Shown: positions 1 through 5,675, counted from the stretch's first letter. The stretch: 5,736 bases of DNA from Oscillospiraceae bacterium (GCA_022511485.1 JAFLUJ010000046.1:1-5736), one strand, 5' to 3'. Notes: a model not told the origin generated them from the sequence alone. A program made the numbers and translations.

Positions 1-4
1 GGCG

Positions 5-36
5 AATCAAAACATTGACTTGTCAATGTTTTGATT
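5..36. repeat. Perfect inverted repeat, 15-bp arms with a 2-nt loop
   Basis: The arms at 5-19 and 22-36 are exact reverse complements separated by TT. The element is AT-rich and sits directly upstream of the point where the Nudix gene loses its 5' end. There is no T-tract long enough to make it a convincing terminator for a gene in view. A subterminal palindrome of a mobile element (IS200/IS605-type ends carry such hairpins) or a short palindromic repeat are both possible. No transposase can be seen, so the identity stays open. The palindrome itself is read directly; its role is inference. Confidence 0.75.
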
Positions 37-45
37 TAGGAATAG

Positions 46-444
46 TATAAATTTCCGGGCGGTGGCATTGACGACGGAGAGAGCCATCTTGATGCTTTGA
101 TAAGAGAGGTATCAGAGGAAACGGGATTAATCGTAATACCGGGATCTGTGAAAGAATACGGGGTCGTATTGAGAAAAGAGAAAGGCAAGATCGAAGACTT
201 ATTCATTCAGGAGAATTTCTATTACTTCTGTGATGTGGAAGAAGAAGTCTCATGTCAGAAGTTTGATGATTATGAGGCAGAGGAAGAGTTCGTCTTGGAA
301 TGGGTCGACCCCAGAGATGCTATAGAAGCAAATCTTTCTGATGATCGTAAAAATAAAGCTCCCGACGCCGAAAGACAACGACATATGCTGGAAAGAGAAG
401 CAAATGTACTTAAGTTGCTGATAGCAGAGGAAAAAATACATTAA
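46..444 (+). pseudogene. Nudix hydrolase, 5'-truncated
   Basis: The frame carries a complete Nudix box at 61-129. Reading G-x5-E-x7-R-E-V-x-E-E-x-G-L, it matches the consensus GX5EX7REUXEEXGU exactly and is preceded by YKFPG. This box binds the divalent metal used to hydrolyse nucleoside diphosphates linked to another group; the substrate cannot be told from sequence. The C-terminal half ends in the usual LEWVD segment and a helical tail. Read back from the box, the frame meets TAG at 43-45 only a few codons upstream, so the roughly 30-40 residue N-terminal strand and loop region that Nudix folds need is missing. About 132 codons remain of the usual 150-170. The only in-frame alternative start near the break is TTG at 97, which lies inside the box and would destroy it. 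I therefore call it a broken gene, cut at or just after the palindrome at 5-36. A sequence error or substitution at TAG 43-45 could add a residue or two but would not restore a full N terminus, because another TAG lies in frame at 37-39. Confidence 0.8.
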
Positions 445-484
445 TTTTAAGTTTGTTTTCGTGTTTTTTATGGAGGTAAGGGTT

Positions 485-883
485 ATGGGTATAACTAAAA
501 GTGAACTTGTCTCTGAAATCAAACCGCTGCTCAAAAATATGAGGTACAAAAAGAGAAATACTACCTGGGTAAAAAAATCCGATGATAATATCAGCATCAT
601 GGTCAATATTCAGGGTTCTCAGTATGATAAAGAAGATTTTTACATCAATCTGGGCGTGTATATAAATGACCTCGGCACAAAGGAGATACCGTCAATTTCA
701 GACTGTCACCTGATGGAAAGGGTCAGGGCTGATGTTGATTCTGCACAGATGATGATAAAGGTCGTAGAAAAATGGGAAGACTGGTATGGCACTTGCGATA
801 GAATAAGGGGTAAAATTTCTGAACAGAAAATGCCGATGATGACACAGAAAAATGTTTATGCGTATTTTCTGGTGAAGAAATAA
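485..883 (+). CDS. DUF4304-like small protein, function unknown
   Basis: This encodes a 132-residue soluble protein with no signal peptide or membrane segment. ATG 485 is chosen because GGAGGTAAGG at 472-481 is a strong ribosome binding site at the right distance; a GTG at 461 is in frame but lacks one. The pattern resembles DUF4304: an N-terminal helix (ITKSELVSEIKPLLK), a basic YKKRNTTWVKK strand at about 21-31, then VNIQGSQYDKEDFYINLGVYI spread over about 40-60, and a conserved-looking SDCHLMERV at 72-80. The family has no established biochemical role; members occur as stand-alone genes in variable regions. It lies 40 bp after the broken Nudix gene in the same orientation and has a similarly AT-rich composition, unlike the GC-richer gene that follows. 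The family assignment is from recognition of the pattern, not a search. Confidence 0.7.
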   Translation: MGITKSELVSEIKPLLKNMRYKKRNTTWVKKSDDNISIMVNIQGSQYDKEDFYINLGVYINDLGTKEIPSISDCHLMERVRADVDSAQMMIKVVEKWEDWYGTCDRIRGKISEQKMPMMTQKNVYAYFLVKK

Positions 884-891
884 GATGTGGA

Positions 892-920
892 TAAACACAA
901 GTAAGTGTTATTTATATTAT
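892..920 (+). promoter_or_regulatory. Weak candidate promoter for the GH113 gene
   Basis: TAAACA at 892-897 and TATTAT at 915-920 are separated by 17 bp, ahead of the start at 945. The -35 is only 4/6 and the -10 is 5/6. An AACAC/GTGTT inverted repeat (894-898 with 905-909) overlaps the spacer and could be an operator or chance. This is weak but is the best candidate in the 61-bp gap. Confidence 0.3.
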
Positions 921-944
921 ATCAAAATCGAAAGGATGATCCCC

Positions 945-1907
945 ATGTTTATCAAAGGCTTTACCTACGGTTTCGACGGCAGACGAGGAGCGTATCAGAC
1001 ACCCGAAGCTGCACTGTCAATGGAGCGACTCGCCGCTCTGGGAGGAGACTGGGCGGCTCTGGCGTTTACCGTCCTGCAAGATTCCTTTAGTTCAACACTT
1101 ATCCGTCCCGATTACCGCTATACCGTCACGGACAAGGACGTTATCACCGCTGTGAACAAGCTTCACGACCTTGGCTTGAAGGTCTGCATGAAGCCTATGG
1201 TAAACTGCGCGGACGGCGTCTGGAGAGCTAATATTGCCTTTCCCGAACGTGAGATCGGCGACAAGGACTACTGGAAGGAATGGTTCTCCAGCTACACTGC
1301 GTTCCTGTGTCACTATGCAGAGATAGCGGAGGAGATTGGCTGCGAGATGTTCTGTGTGGGCTGTGAAATGCTGGGTACTGAACCTCAGGTGGAGCATTGG
1401 AGAAATACCATCTCCGAAGTCCGGAAGCGTTATTCCGGTCCTCTGGTATACAACACCAACCACGGCAAGGAGTTCGGAGTAAAATGGTGGGACGCTGTTG
1501 ATTACATAGGTACGTCCGCATATTATGGAGTGGGAAAAGTCCCCGGAGACAGCATGGAGAATATGCTCTCCGAGTGGGAAAAGCAGTCCGCCCGTCTTTC
1601 GGAGCTTTCCGAAGCAAACGGCGGGAAGCAGATAATCTTCATGGAAATAGGCTGCCGGAGCGCCAAGGGCTGCGCAATGATGCCCTACGATTTCAGCCAT
1701 AGAGAGTATCCCTATGACGAGGACGAGCAGGCGAATTTCTATGAATCCTGCATGAAAGCAATGTGGGACAAGCCCTGGTTCGCAGGCTTCTTCTGGTGGG
1801 ACTGGTACACCAAGATACCGGAAAGGCAGCCGGAAATGGGATTCTCCATTGTTGGCAAGAAAGCGGAGCAGGTGGTCAAGGAATGGTATAGAAAGTCCAG
1901 ACCGTAA
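945..1907 (+). CDS. Glycoside hydrolase, family 113-like endo-beta-1,4-mannanase (cytoplasmic)
   Basis: This predicts a 320-residue single-domain TIM-barrel hydrolase. GH113 enzymes are retaining beta-mannanases that cut beta-1,4-mannan or manno-oligosaccharides with two glutamates. Candidates here are Glu141 in FCVGCEMLG (acid/base, end of strand 4) and Glu234 in IIFMEIGCRS (nucleophile, end of strand 7), about 93 residues apart and in the expected order. Other barrel signposts are KGFTYG at 4-9, GLKVCMKPMV at about 77-86, DYIGTSAYYG at about 186-195, and the aromatic WFAGFFWWDW near 288-297 that caps strand 8. The length is close to that of characterised GH113 enzymes. There is no signal peptide, so it probably acts in the cytoplasm on imported oligosaccharides. 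ATG 945 is preferred over in-frame ATG 885 and 936 because AAAGGATGAT at 931-940 is a good ribosome binding site for it and the barrel begins immediately (MFIKGF). No sugar transporter or phosphorylase is beside it. GC content is visibly higher than in the two genes upstream. Mannan specificity is inferred from the family; another beta-glycan is possible. Confidence 0.8.
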   Translation: MFIKGFTYGFDGRRGAYQTPEAALSMERLAALGGDWAALAFTVLQDSFSSTLIRPDYRYTVTDKDVITAVNKLHDLGLKVCMKPMVNCADGVWRANIAFPEREIGDKDYWKEWFSSYTAFLCHYAEIAEEIGCEMFCVGCEMLGTEPQVEHWRNTISEVRKRYSGPLVYNTNHGKEFGVKWWDAVDYIGTSAYYGVGKVPGDSMENMLSEWEKQSARLSELSEANGGKQIIFMEIGCRSAKGCAMMPYDFSHREYPYDEDEQANFYESCMKAMWDKPWFAGFFWWDWYTKIPERQPEMGFSIVGKKAEQVVKEWYRKSRP

Positions 1908-1937
1908 TAACCAGAAAGAATATTTTGGGAGAAACCA

Positions 1938-1966
1938 TTGCAAAGTCTTTTAAAATATGATATAAT
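1938..1966 (+). promoter_or_regulatory. rnpB promoter (extended -10)
   Basis: TTGCAA at 1938-1943, a 17-bp spacer and TATAAT at 1961-1966 with an upstream TG (TGATATAAT, 1958-1966) form a vegetative extended -10 promoter. The predicted start, 6-8 bases after the -10, falls at about 1972, exactly where the P1 helix of the RNase P RNA begins. Confidence 0.8.
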
Positions 1967-1971
1967 GATCC

Positions 1972-2315
1972 TGCGAGCAAGCTATGCGGTTGAACGCGCT
2001 GACGCGCGTTAGGAAAGTCCGGGCATCACAGAGCAGGGTAGCTGCTAACGGCAGCCGAGGGCGACCTTAGGGATAGTGCAACAGAGATATACCGCTATAT
2101 TTTATATAGCAAGGGTGGAAAGGCGAGGTAAGAGCTCACCGGAGTAATGGAAACATTACTGCCATGTAAACCCTACCCGATGCAACGTCTTTTTGGAGCA
2201 GCGTGTTATTATTTGCTCGATAGGCACACTGCCGCGACGGCTTGAGCGTTTCGGCGACGATCCGCCCAGATAGATTTCCGCACACGACAAAACCCGGCTT
2301 ATCGGCTTGGTCGCA
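1972..2315 (+). ncRNA. rnpB: RNase P RNA, bacterial type A-like
   Basis: This is the catalytic RNA of RNase P, which removes 5' leaders from tRNA precursors together with the small RnpA protein. The conserved blocks occur in the right order: AGGAAAGTCCGGGC at 2011-2024 (P4 5' side), GGATAGTGCAACAGAGATAT from 2071, AAGGGTGGAAAGGCGAGGTA from 2111 followed by AGAGCTCACC, and CGACAAAACCCGGCTTAT at 2285-2302 (P4 3' side). P1 closes the molecule: 1972-1982 pairs with 2305-2315, with one G-G mismatch. P3 is AACGCGC/GCGCGTT (1993-1999 with 2004-2010). Other clear hairpins are GCTGC/GCAGC (2041-2055), GCTATAT/ATATAGC (2094-2110) and a GAAA-capped AGTAATG/CATTACT (2143-2160). The size of about 344 nt is normal. 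Ends are placed by the P1 helix and the promoter and could be off by a few bases. Apparent reading frames inside it are not genes. Confidence 0.96.
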
Positions 2316-2330
2316 TTTTTTTGAAAACAG

Positions 2331-2374
2331 AAACAGAGGACATAGACCCTATAGGGCGTCTGTCCTCTGTTTTT
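2331..2374 (+). terminator. Intrinsic terminator of rnpB
   Basis: AAACAGAGGACA (2331-2342) pairs with TGTCCTCTGTTT (2361-2372). Inside it a second GA-CCC/GGG-c-GTC helix is closed by TATA (2345-2360). The T-run at 2370-2374 completes a strong rho-independent terminator 16 bases after the RNase P P1 helix. A shorter T-run at 2316-2322 directly after P1 may add release or serve as a processing spacer. Confidence 0.85.
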
Positions 2375-2391
2375 ATCATGTGACGGGTAAC

Positions 2392-2420
2392 AAAAAACCG
2401 TCCCTGATAACCAAGGACGG
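2392..2420 (-). terminator. Distal minus-strand terminator after tRNA-Arg
   Basis: Read on the minus strand, CCGTCC (2420-2415) pairs with GGACGG (2403-2398) around an 11-nt loop, followed by six Ts (2397-2392). It points leftward and ends transcription coming from the tRNA gene before it can enter rnpB. It shares the 10-mer CCAAGGACGG (plus strand) with the proximal terminator at 2481-2514. Confidence 0.7.
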
Positions 2421-2480
2421 CATGGGTCAAGGCTCAGCCTATGTCCTTATATAGAGAATGATTTTTTACGTGGTCGTGCG

Positions 2481-2514
2481 AAAAAGAAAACCGCCCTTGA
2501 CATCCAAGGACGGT
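2481..2514 (-). terminator. Proximal minus-strand terminator of tRNA-Arg
   Basis: On the minus strand ACCGTCCTTG pairs with CAAGGGCGGT (plus-strand arms 2505-2514 and 2490-2499, with 2510/2494 forming a U-G wobble). The loop has five bases and the tail is TTTTCTTTTT (2490-2481). The plus-strand version has a C-A mismatch at the wobble position, which supports function on the minus strand only. A small CGGGG/CCCCG hairpin (2522-2526 with 2531-2535) lies between it and the tRNA 3' end. Confidence 0.8.
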
Positions 2515-2536
2515 CTGCCCGCGGGGGTTTCCCCGA

Positions 2537-2611
2537 TGGCACCCCCGACGAGAATCGAACTCATAACTAACCCTTAGGAGGGGTTTATTATATCCATTTA
2601 ACTACGGAGGC
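2537..2611 (-). tRNA. tRNA-Arg (anticodon CCT), CCA encoded
   Basis: This is a 75-nt cloverleaf on the minus strand. The acceptor stem GCCTCCG (2611-2605) pairs with CGGGGGT (2547-2541), position 1-72 being a G-U pair. Discriminator G is at 2540 and a genomically encoded CCA is at 2539-2537. The D stem is GTTA/TAAT around a GG-containing loop. The anticodon stem AACCC/GGGTT holds loop CTCCTAA, so the anticodon is CCT, reading AGG. The T stem ATGAG/CTCGT closes loop TTCGATT. All helices are complete and there is no intron. It is transcribed toward rnpB, convergently, from its own promoter. Confidence 0.95.
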
Positions 2612-2623
2612 AGATAATATATA

Positions 2624-2652
2624 ATTATAGCATATCTCAAAGGAAATTGCAA
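2624..2652 (-). promoter_or_regulatory. tRNA-Arg promoter (extended -10)
   Basis: On the minus strand, TTGCAA (2652-2647), a 17-bp spacer and TATAAT (2629-2624) with an upstream TG give the same architecture and the same -35 hexamer as the rnpB promoter. The predicted start near 2617 leaves a leader of about six bases before the tRNA 5' end at 2611. Confidence 0.8.
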
Positions 2653-2674
2653 GCATTTTTTTCAAATTAGGGAA

Positions 2675-2688
2675 ATTTCTTAAGAAAT
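2675..2688. repeat. 14-bp perfect palindrome
   Basis: ATTTCTTAAGAAAT reads the same on both strands. It lies about 22 bp upstream of the -35 of the tRNA promoter and far upstream of the speD promoter. It could bind a dimeric regulator, but in such AT-rich DNA chance is also plausible. No function is claimed. The surrounding stretch 2653-2858 holds no gene I can support; the frame at 2720-2914 has no ribosome binding site and resembles no known protein. Confidence 0.4.
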
Positions 2689-2773
2689 CGTACTAATTAC
2701 TGCGGAAAACATCTAAAGCTTGCTTTTGAACAAGGATATATCGCTTGATTTACAAATAATTCCACAAGAAGAT

Positions 2774-2803
2774 TTCGGGAGTATTCGGGAGCATTCTGGA
2801 GAA
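2774..2803. repeat. Three tandem 10-bp repeats upstream of speD
   Basis: TTCGGGAGTA (2774-2783), TTCGGGAGCA (2784-2793) and TTCTGGAGAA (2794-2803) are three head-to-tail units. The first two differ at one base and the third is more diverged. The period is close to one turn of DNA, so each unit presents the same face. The block ends 55 bp before the -35 of the speD promoter, a position where an activator or repressor could sit. Regulatory use is inference. Confidence 0.55.
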
Positions 2804-2858
2804 TTATTAAGATTTTTAAAAGCACCGCTTAAAAATAAAAGAAATTTGCAAAAATCTA

Positions 2859-2887
2859 TTGACATTTTAGTGATTTTAGCGTATTAT
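2859..2887 (+). promoter_or_regulatory. Promoter of the speD operon
   Basis: TTGACA at 2859-2864 is a perfect -35, followed by a 17-bp spacer and TATTAT at 2882-2887 (5/6). A-tracts at 2830-2854 just upstream may act as an UP element. The predicted start near 2894 gives a 5' leader of only about 40 nt, too short for a riboswitch, so control is more likely by DNA-binding factors or after translation. Confidence 0.8.
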
Positions 2888-2933
2888 CTAATGTGTATAT
2901 GTATATCAATGTGAAAGGAACGTGAGGATAGGG

Positions 2934-3728
2934 TTGAACGACAAGCTCAAGCTTTACGGATTCAATAATCTTACCAAAACTCTCAGCTTCAATATTTACG
3001 ATATTTGCTACGCCAAAAGCGCCAGAGAGCAGCAGGATTATATTAAATATATCGACGAGCAGTATAACTCAGACCGTCTGACAAAAATACTCTGCGATGT
3101 TACGGAGATGATCGGCGCTCATGTGCTGAATATCTCCAAGCAGGACTACGATCCGCAGGGGGCGTCAGTAACGATACTGGTGTCAGATAAGGATATAGAG
3201 GATATTGACGAATCCTGCAATATGGGAGCGGTATCTGTCGAAAAGCAGAGCATAGCCGGTCATCTTGATAAAAGTCACCTGACAGTCCATACCTATCCGG
3301 AGTTTCACCCGGATAATGAAATAACCACATTCAGAGTTGATATTGACGTTTCCACCTGCGGACAGACTACCCCTCTGAAATCTCTGGACTACCTTATCGG
3401 AAGCTTCGATTCCGACATTATAACCATTGACTACCGCGTCAGAGGCTTCACAAGAGACGAACAGGGAAAAAAGCTGTTTATCGACCACGACATAACGTCC
3501 ATACAGGACTATATAGCATCGGACACTCTCGAAAGATACGACGCGGTAGATGTCAACGTTTATCAGTCAAATATTTTCCATACAAAGATGATGATAAAGG
3601 AAATTTTCCTGCAAAATTATCTTTTCAATACAGATACCTATGAGCTTGCTCCTAAAAGACGTCTGGAGATAAACGACGCTCTCAGACGTGAAATGATCGA
3701 GATATTCAGCGGAATGAATATATATTAA
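2934..3728 (+). CDS. speD: S-adenosylmethionine decarboxylase proenzyme, E. coli type
   Basis: This enzyme decarboxylates S-adenosylmethionine to the aminopropyl donor used for spermidine synthesis. It is made as a proenzyme that cleaves itself to give a beta chain and an alpha chain whose N-terminal serine becomes a pyruvoyl cofactor. The cleavage motif LDKSHLTVHTYPE is intact, with the cut between Lys113 and Ser114. The catalytic cysteine is Cys142 in STCG. Other family blocks are KLKLYGFNNLTK (4-15), IYDICYAK (21-28), DYDPQGASVTILVS (71-84), TIDYRVRGFTRD (164-175) and NIFHTKM (203-209). From TTG 2934 the protein is 264 residues, the same length as the E. coli enzyme and aligning from its first residues. 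GAGG at 2924-2927 is six bases ahead of this start. GTG 2922 is in frame and would add four residues, but its AAAGGA site is only two bases away. It is the first gene of a likely operon with the lipoprotein and speA. Confidence 0.96.
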   Translation: MNDKLKLYGFNNLTKTLSFNIYDICYAKSAREQQDYIKYIDEQYNSDRLTKILCDVTEMIGAHVLNISKQDYDPQGASVTILVSDKDIEDIDESCNMGAVSVEKQSIAGHLDKSHLTVHTYPEFHPDNEITTFRVDIDVSTCGQTTPLKSLDYLIGSFDSDIITIDYRVRGFTRDEQGKKLFIDHDITSIQDYIASDTLERYDAVDVNVYQSNIFHTKMMIKEIFLQNYLFNTDTYELAPKRRLEINDALRREMIEIFSGMNIY

Positions 3729-3770
3729 CTAATTAGTGATTTGGTTTAATGATTATAATGAGGTGATATT

Positions 3771-4145
3771 ATGAAAAAAATATTGATGAAAGTTACTGCT
3801 GTACTTATTGTGGCTTTGTCGGTCATGAGCTTTGCAGCTTGCGGTAAGGAAACACAGCCTCAGCAGACCGGTATGACTAAGGACCAGGCTGAATCGGTAT
3901 TGAAGAACTATCTCACTTCAAAAGGCTTTGACGATGACGATTTCCTTGCAGAGGGCAAAATGATGGATCTGGACGGAGTACGGGTATATGCTTTTTCATG
4001 GCGTACAAAGGTAAACGAAAACGCTGACAAGCTTTTCGGAACATATGCCGTTTCTCTGGACGGTCTGAGCTTTTATGAGTATCAGTCCGACCGCGAAACA
4101 TGGATACGCGACATAGCTGCCGACTGGAATAACAACGAAGAATAA
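3771..4145 (+). CDS. Small predicted lipoprotein, function unknown
   Basis: The 124-residue product begins with a typical lipoprotein signal: basic MKKILMK, a hydrophobic core to about residue 20, then SFAAC with Cys24 as the acylation site, followed by a polar linker (GKETQPQQTG). The mature part of about 100 residues is acidic and starts with a helix MTKDQAESVLKNYLTSKGF. It continues with alternating strands (VRVYAFSWRTK, FGTYAVSLDGLSFYEYQ) and ends in DWNNNEE. It looks like a compact alpha-plus-beta sensor or binding domain reminiscent of PepSY-like domains, but I cannot assign a family. No cysteines or metal ligands stand out. AATGAGGTGAT at 3758-3768 is a good ribosome binding site. It starts 42 bp after speD and ends 72 bp before speA, so it is probably co-transcribed with both. 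It would sit on the outer face of the membrane. A role in polyamine sensing or uptake is only suggested by position. Confidence 0.85.
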   Translation: MKKILMKVTAVLIVALSVMSFAACGKETQPQQTGMTKDQAESVLKNYLTSKGFDDDDFLAEGKMMDLDGVRVYAFSWRTKVNENADKLFGTYAVSLDGLSFYEYQSDRETWIRDIAADWNNNEE

Positions 4146-4150
4146 TGCAT

Positions 4151-4181
4151 CAGGCGGCTTCGGCAGCGTTCCTGAGCCGCC
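4151..4181 (+). promoter_or_regulatory. Intergenic hairpin between the lipoprotein gene and speA
   Basis: GGCGGCT (4153-4159) pairs with AGCCGCC (4175-4181) around a 15-nt loop. An overlapping CAGG/CCTG pairing (4151-4154 with 4171-4174) is mutually exclusive with it. The sequence after it (ATTCCATTTTGATTTT) is T-rich but interrupted, so termination would be partial at best. It may be a leaky terminator or an mRNA-end stabiliser that sets the ratio of speA to the upstream genes. Confidence 0.5.
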
Positions 4182-4217
4182 ATTCCATTTTGATTTTCAC
4201 TTCAGGGGGGATCTGCT

Positions 4218-5675
4218 GTGCCCGATCAGCGCAAAGCGCCTGTTTATGAAGCTCTTTTAAAATACCGGGACGCTCGTATAGTACCATTTGACGTTCCCGG
4301 TCATAAGCACGGAAAAGGAAATCAGGAGCTTACTGACTTCCTTGGCAAGAGCTGTCTTTCAGTGGACGTAAATTCCATGAAGCCGCTGGATAACCTCTGT
4401 CACCCTACTTCGGTAATAAAGGAATCGGAGGAGCTGGCGGCGGAGGCTTTCAGAGCGGCTTACTGTTTTTTTATGGTGGGAGGAACTACTTCGGCTGTCC
4501 AGTCCATGATCCTGTCGGTCTGCAAGGCGGGAGATAAAATAATAATGCCCCGCAACGTGCACAGGAGCGCAATAAACTCCCTGGTTTTAAGCGGAGCACT
4601 GCCTGTTTATGTTGATCCGGGAGTAAACGAACAGCTTGGCATACCTCTCGGCATGAGCGCCTCGGAGGTCGAAAAGGCTATTCTGGAAAATCCCGACGCC
4701 AAGGCGGTCTTTGTAAATAATCCCACTTACTATGGAGTGTGCTCCGATCTGAAAAAAATCACTGACATCGCCCATAAGCACGGTATGGCTGTCCTTGTGG
4801 ACGAAGCTCACGGCACGCATTTCTATTTCGGAGACGGACTTCCCATTTCCGCAATGGACGCCGGAGCAGACATGGCGGCAGTCTCAATGCATAAGTCGGG
4901 AGGCTCCCTGACCCAGAGCAGCTTTCTCCTTATCGGAGGGAACGCCGTAAACTTCGGCGTGACAGAGGGTCGGGTGCGAGCGGTGATAAATCTCACCCAG
5001 ACTACCAGCGGATCGTATCTTCTGCTTACCTCTCTGGATATTTCAAGAAGAAATCTGGCGCTCAACGGAAAGGAGATCGTGAAAAAGGTACTGGATACCG
5101 CTTCCTACGCAAGGGAGGAGATCGCAAAAATAGGCGGCTATTACGCCTTTGCCGAGGAGCTTATAAACGGCGATGATATATACGATTTTGACAGAACAAA
5201 GCTGTCAGTCCATACCAGAGACATAGGTCTTGCCGGAATAGAGGTCTACGATTATCTCAGGGACTGTTACGATATTCAGATAGAGTTCGGTGACATAGGA
5301 AATATCCTTGCGTACATTTCCGTGGGAGATATGTGGAAAGACATAGAACGTCTGGTTTCTGCAATGGCAGAGATAAAAAGACGTTTCTCCAAAGACAAGA
5401 CCGGTATGCTGGAGCATGAATATATTGAACCGAAGGTAGTTCTTTCTCCTCAGGAAGCGTTTTACGGAAATCAGCAGACAGTACCTATCAGTGAAAGCGC
5501 CGGACGGATAAGCTGTGAGTTTGTGATGTGTTACCCTCCCGGAATACCCATACTCGCTCCCGGCGAAATGATAACTCATGAGATACTTGACCATATAAGA
5601 TACTCCAAGGATCGGGGCTGTGTAATGACGGGCACTGAGGACATGGATATAAACAATATTAAAGTGATAGCATAA
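4218..5675 (+). CDS. speA: Arginine decarboxylase, SpeA/YaaO type (Orn/Lys/Arg decarboxylase, PLP fold type I)
   Basis: This cytoplasmic PLP enzyme would decarboxylate arginine to agmatine, the entry to putrescine and spermidine. At 485 residues it matches the short Gram-positive members (B. subtilis SpeA is about 490) rather than the 700-plus residue inducible enzymes with a wing domain. Visible motifs are FDVPGHKHG (24-32), the phosphate-binding VGGTTSA (87-93), PRNVHRSA (111-118), the cofactor-ring Asp195 in VDEAHGTHF, and Lys226 in SMHKSGGSLTQSS, which forms the Schiff base. The C-terminal domain contains the family segment CYPPGIPILAPGE. The start is GTG 4218, preceded by AGGGGGG at 4204-4210, an unusually G-rich binding site seven bases away. 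It is the third gene of the speD operon. Lysine decarboxylase activity is possible in this family, but linkage to speD favours arginine. Nothing is truncated. The next expected gene (speE) does not follow at once; a hairpin begins 20 bp after the stop. Confidence 0.92.
   Translation: MPDQRKAPVYEALLKYRDARIVPFDVPGHKHGKGNQELTDFLGKSCLSVDVNSMKPLDNLCHPTSVIKESEELAAEAFRAAYCFFMVGGTTSAVQSMILSVCKAGDKIIMPRNVHRSAINSLVLSGALPVYVDPGVNEQLGIPLGMSASEVEKAILENPDAKAVFVNNPTYYGVCSDLKKITDIAHKHGMAVLVDEAHGTHFYFGDGLPISAMDAGADMAAVSMHKSGGSLTQSSFLLIGGNAVNFGVTEGRVRAVINLTQTTSGSYLLLTSLDISRRNLALNGKEIVKKVLDTASYAREEIAKIGGYYAFAEELINGDDIYDFDRTKLSVHTRDIGLAGIEVYDYLRDCYDIQIEFGDIGNILAYISVGDMWKDIERLVSAMAEIKRRFSKDKTGMLEHEYIEPKVVLSPQEAFYGNQQTVPISESAGRISCEFVMCYPPGIPILAPGEMITHEILDHIRYSKDRGCVMTGTEDMDINNIKVIA

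Noticed and set aside
1092..1943. Long open frame on the minus strand opposite the GH113 gene
   Set aside because: It is a codon-bias shadow of the real hydrolase gene. It has no ribosome binding site or recognisable domain, and the plus-strand protein has clear catalytic motifs.
2242..2454. Open frame of 70 codons on the plus strand
   Set aside because: It overlaps the 3' third of the RNase P RNA and its terminator, so it is not a protein gene.
2774..2803. CRISPR-like short repeats
   Set aside because: The units are 10 bp and directly adjacent with no spacers, so this is a tandem repeat and not a CRISPR array.
2720..2914. Open frame of 64 codons before speD
   Set aside because: It begins with TTG without a ribosome binding site, runs through the speD promoter, and matches no family I know.
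2894..2933. Riboswitch in the speD leader
   Set aside because: The leader from the predicted start site is only about 40 nt, with no stable fold and no resemblance to SAM or other known riboswitch cores.
3728..3759. Separate promoter for the lipoprotein gene
   Set aside because: A TATAAT occurs at 3754-3759, but no acceptable -35 lies 16-18 bp upstream. The short ACTAATTAGT palindrome (3728-3737) has no terminator tail, so co-transcription with speD is simpler.
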